From Bifidobacterium sp. ESL0800 (GTDB lineage: Bacteria; Actinomycetota; Actinomycetes; Actinomycetales; Bifidobacteriaceae): a stretch of 64,000 nucleotides of DNA. Under the pieces are notes generated by a model. It was not told the DNA's origin and did not search any database. It worked only from the letters and a program-made list of their open reading frames with translations. How positions within the stretch are numbered: position 1 is the first letter of the stretch; every line of letters begins with the position of its first letter. This document shows positions 62,800 through 64,000 of this stretch, piece by piece. Location of the stretch: NCBI RefSeq assembly GCF_029395355.1, contig NZ_CP113913.1:1612001-1676000 (forward strand), written 5' to 3'. A program made the translations under genes and the position numbers.

Positions 62800-64000
62800 T
62801 TACTTGTCCTTAACCCCCATATCCTGCACGCCGGTGGTATATGCCTTCTGCATGGCCTGCAGCGTCTGCTGGGGGTTCTTGGTCCCGTTGACGAGCTCCT
62901 GGAACTCCGAGGACATCGCATCGGTCAGGTTCGTGGCAGGATAATCAGGATAGTACGCAAGCTTGCCCTGCTTCGAGAAGTTCAGATATTCCTTGATCAT
63001 CTTCCGGTTCTTCTCGTTGGTGACCTTCTTCATGTCAGCATTGAGCGGGACACCGCCGGCATTGCCGATTTCGGTCTGCAAATCCTTGGAGATGGTGTAG
63101 TTCAGAAGCTTCGCAGCCCAATCCTTATGCTTGGCCTTCTCGGGAATGGTCAGGATGTTGCCAGTGCAACCCTGCAGCATCTTTATCCCCGGCAACGCGG
63201 CGCCGTCCCAGTTGAATTTGATTTGCTCGTTGAAGCGGCTTTCGATCCATGTACCGGTCTGATAGATGGGGTACTCGCCCTTGATGAAGGAAACGTTGGT
63301 GTCTTCCTTCTTCAGACCCGTAGCATTCCTCGAGATATATCCCTTGTCAAGCCACTCGTTGATCTTGTTGGTGGCATAGGTAAGAGGCTCGGACTTCCAA
63401 TTGACGTCGTTCTTGTACAGCTGCCAGTTATCGATGAATTTCTGGTCCGTTTTGGTATTGACCAAAGACCACCACAACCACATGACCCCGAATTCACCAG
63501 CATCGGCAGCGATAGGAGTGATGCCGGCAGCCTTGAATTTTGCGCACGCATCTTCGAACTCGCTCATCGTGGTCGGCACCTTGATATTGTATTTAGCGAA
63601 CAGATCGGTGTTGTAGAACACACGCTGGAATTCGGCATATGTCGGCAAACCGACCCACTTGTCACCGTCCATCACGCCTTTGTCGTCATATTTGGCCACA
63701 TTGGCGTCAGCCTTGGTGATGACCTTGTCCCAGCCGTATTTTTTGACATACGGTCCGAGGTCAGACAGCAGACCCATCGACGAAAGCATGCCGGCGCTGC
63801 CGTTGCCGCGGTTGGACTCCATAACATCCGGAGCCTGTTCGGAATTGAGGAACTGACTGGCATTCTGGGCAATTTGGGTGAATGACTTCGTCTCGATCTT
63901 TACTTTGATGCCAGTGTCTTTAGTAAAACGCTTCACTGCTTCTCGCCAATCGGCCGTCTCCGCCGAGGCCGGATTTTCGTAGTACCAGAAGGAAATGCTG
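62800..64000 (-). CDS. CUT1 sugar-binding protein (locus 3), 5' end outside the window
   Basis: This is the C-terminal 400 residues or so of an extracellular solute-binding protein. The reading frame continues to the right edge (SISFWYYENPASAETADW just before the first internal Met), so the signal peptide lies outside. Family features include RFTKDTGIKVKIE, QAPDVMESNRGNGSAGM, GLPTYAEFQRVFYNTDLF and a C-terminal NPQQTLQAMQKAY. The two permeases and GH172/GH65 enzymes follow, so its ligand is likely the oligosaccharide they process. The sugar is not identifiable from sequence. Confidence 0.92.
   Translation of the reverse strand, partial: SISFWYYENPASAETADWREAVKRFTKDTGIKVKIETKSFTQIAQNASQFLNSEQAPDVMESNRGNGSAGMLSSMGLLSDLGPYVKKYGWDKVITKADANVAKYDDKGVMDGDKWVGLPTYAEFQRVFYNTDLFAKYNIKVPTTMSEFEDACAKFKAAGITPIAADAGEFGVMWLWWSLVNTKTDQKFIDNWQLYKNDVNWKSEPLTYATNKINEWLDKGYISRNATGLKKEDTNVSFIKGEYPIYQTGTWIESRFNEQIKFNWDGAALPGIKMLQGCTGNILTIPEKAKHKDWAAKLLNYTISKDLQTEIGNAGGVPLNADMKKVTNEKNRKMIKEYLNFSKQGKLAYYPDYPATNLTDAMSSEFQELVNGTKNPQQTLQAMQKAYTTGVQDMGVKDK

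Overview
This 64 kb window comes from a chromosome of a high-GC Gram-positive bacterium, almost certainly a member of the Bifidobacteriaceae. The grounds are the GC-rich housekeeping genes, the topA-tmk-holB neighbourhood, a type I DNA topoisomerase ending in a long Lys/Arg tail, the abundance of LacI-family regulators, and many plant-glycan glycosidases paired with CUT1 sugar ABC importers that lack their own ATPase. No rRNA, tRNA, CRISPR array, transposase or phage gene was recognised.

Layout. 1-2.5 kb: PTS phosphocarriers (ptsI cut by the window edge, divergent ptsH) and a LacI-type regulator. 2.6-8.9 kb: holB, tmk, a small overlapping gene pair and topA, with a cluster of four DnaA-box-like sites just downstream of topA. 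9.6-20.8 kb: a MATE exporter, a MarR regulator, a DHA2-type MFS exporter preceded by three identical 14-bp palindromes exactly 62 bp apart, a PfpI/DJ-1 protein, a large polytopic membrane protein, an FtsX-like permease coupled to an ABC ATPase that has lost its catalytic motifs, and an HD-domain hydrolase. 20.8-28.9 kb: the first pentosan locus (LacI regulator, CUT1 importer, two GH51 alpha-L-arabinofuranosidases). 29-33 kb: an oversized KUP potassium transporter and a TatD nuclease. 33-36.3 kb: a low-GC membrane protein divergent from a HipA-like kinase, probably acquired. 36.4-51.3 kb: the second pentosan locus (GH27 and five GH43 enzymes, a CUT1 importer, a LacI regulator). 51.7-56.8 kb: a small secreted protein with an apparent ACG start, rsmI, an alpha/beta hydrolase, xylA, and another secreted protein. 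56.9-64 kb: a third sugar locus (GH65 phosphorylase-type enzyme, GH172/DUF2961 enzyme, CUT1 importer whose binding protein runs off the right edge).

How the parts fit: the first two loci look like one arabinan/arabino-oligosaccharide programme. A GH43 lipoprotein would act outside the cell, two lipoprotein-dependent importers bring oligosaccharides in, and cytoplasmic GH43, GH51 and GH27 enzymes release pentoses. xylA lies nearby. Both loci carry variants of one LacI-type operator close to TACAACGTTGTA, which suggests co-regulation. The third locus lacks these operators in what I read and likely serves a different sugar, possibly fructose- or glucose-containing. In all three loci a stem-loop separates the binding-protein gene from the first permease gene.

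Most functional names come from reading motifs in the translations. Enzyme substrate specificities, the regulon assignment and the DnaA-box role are inferences.
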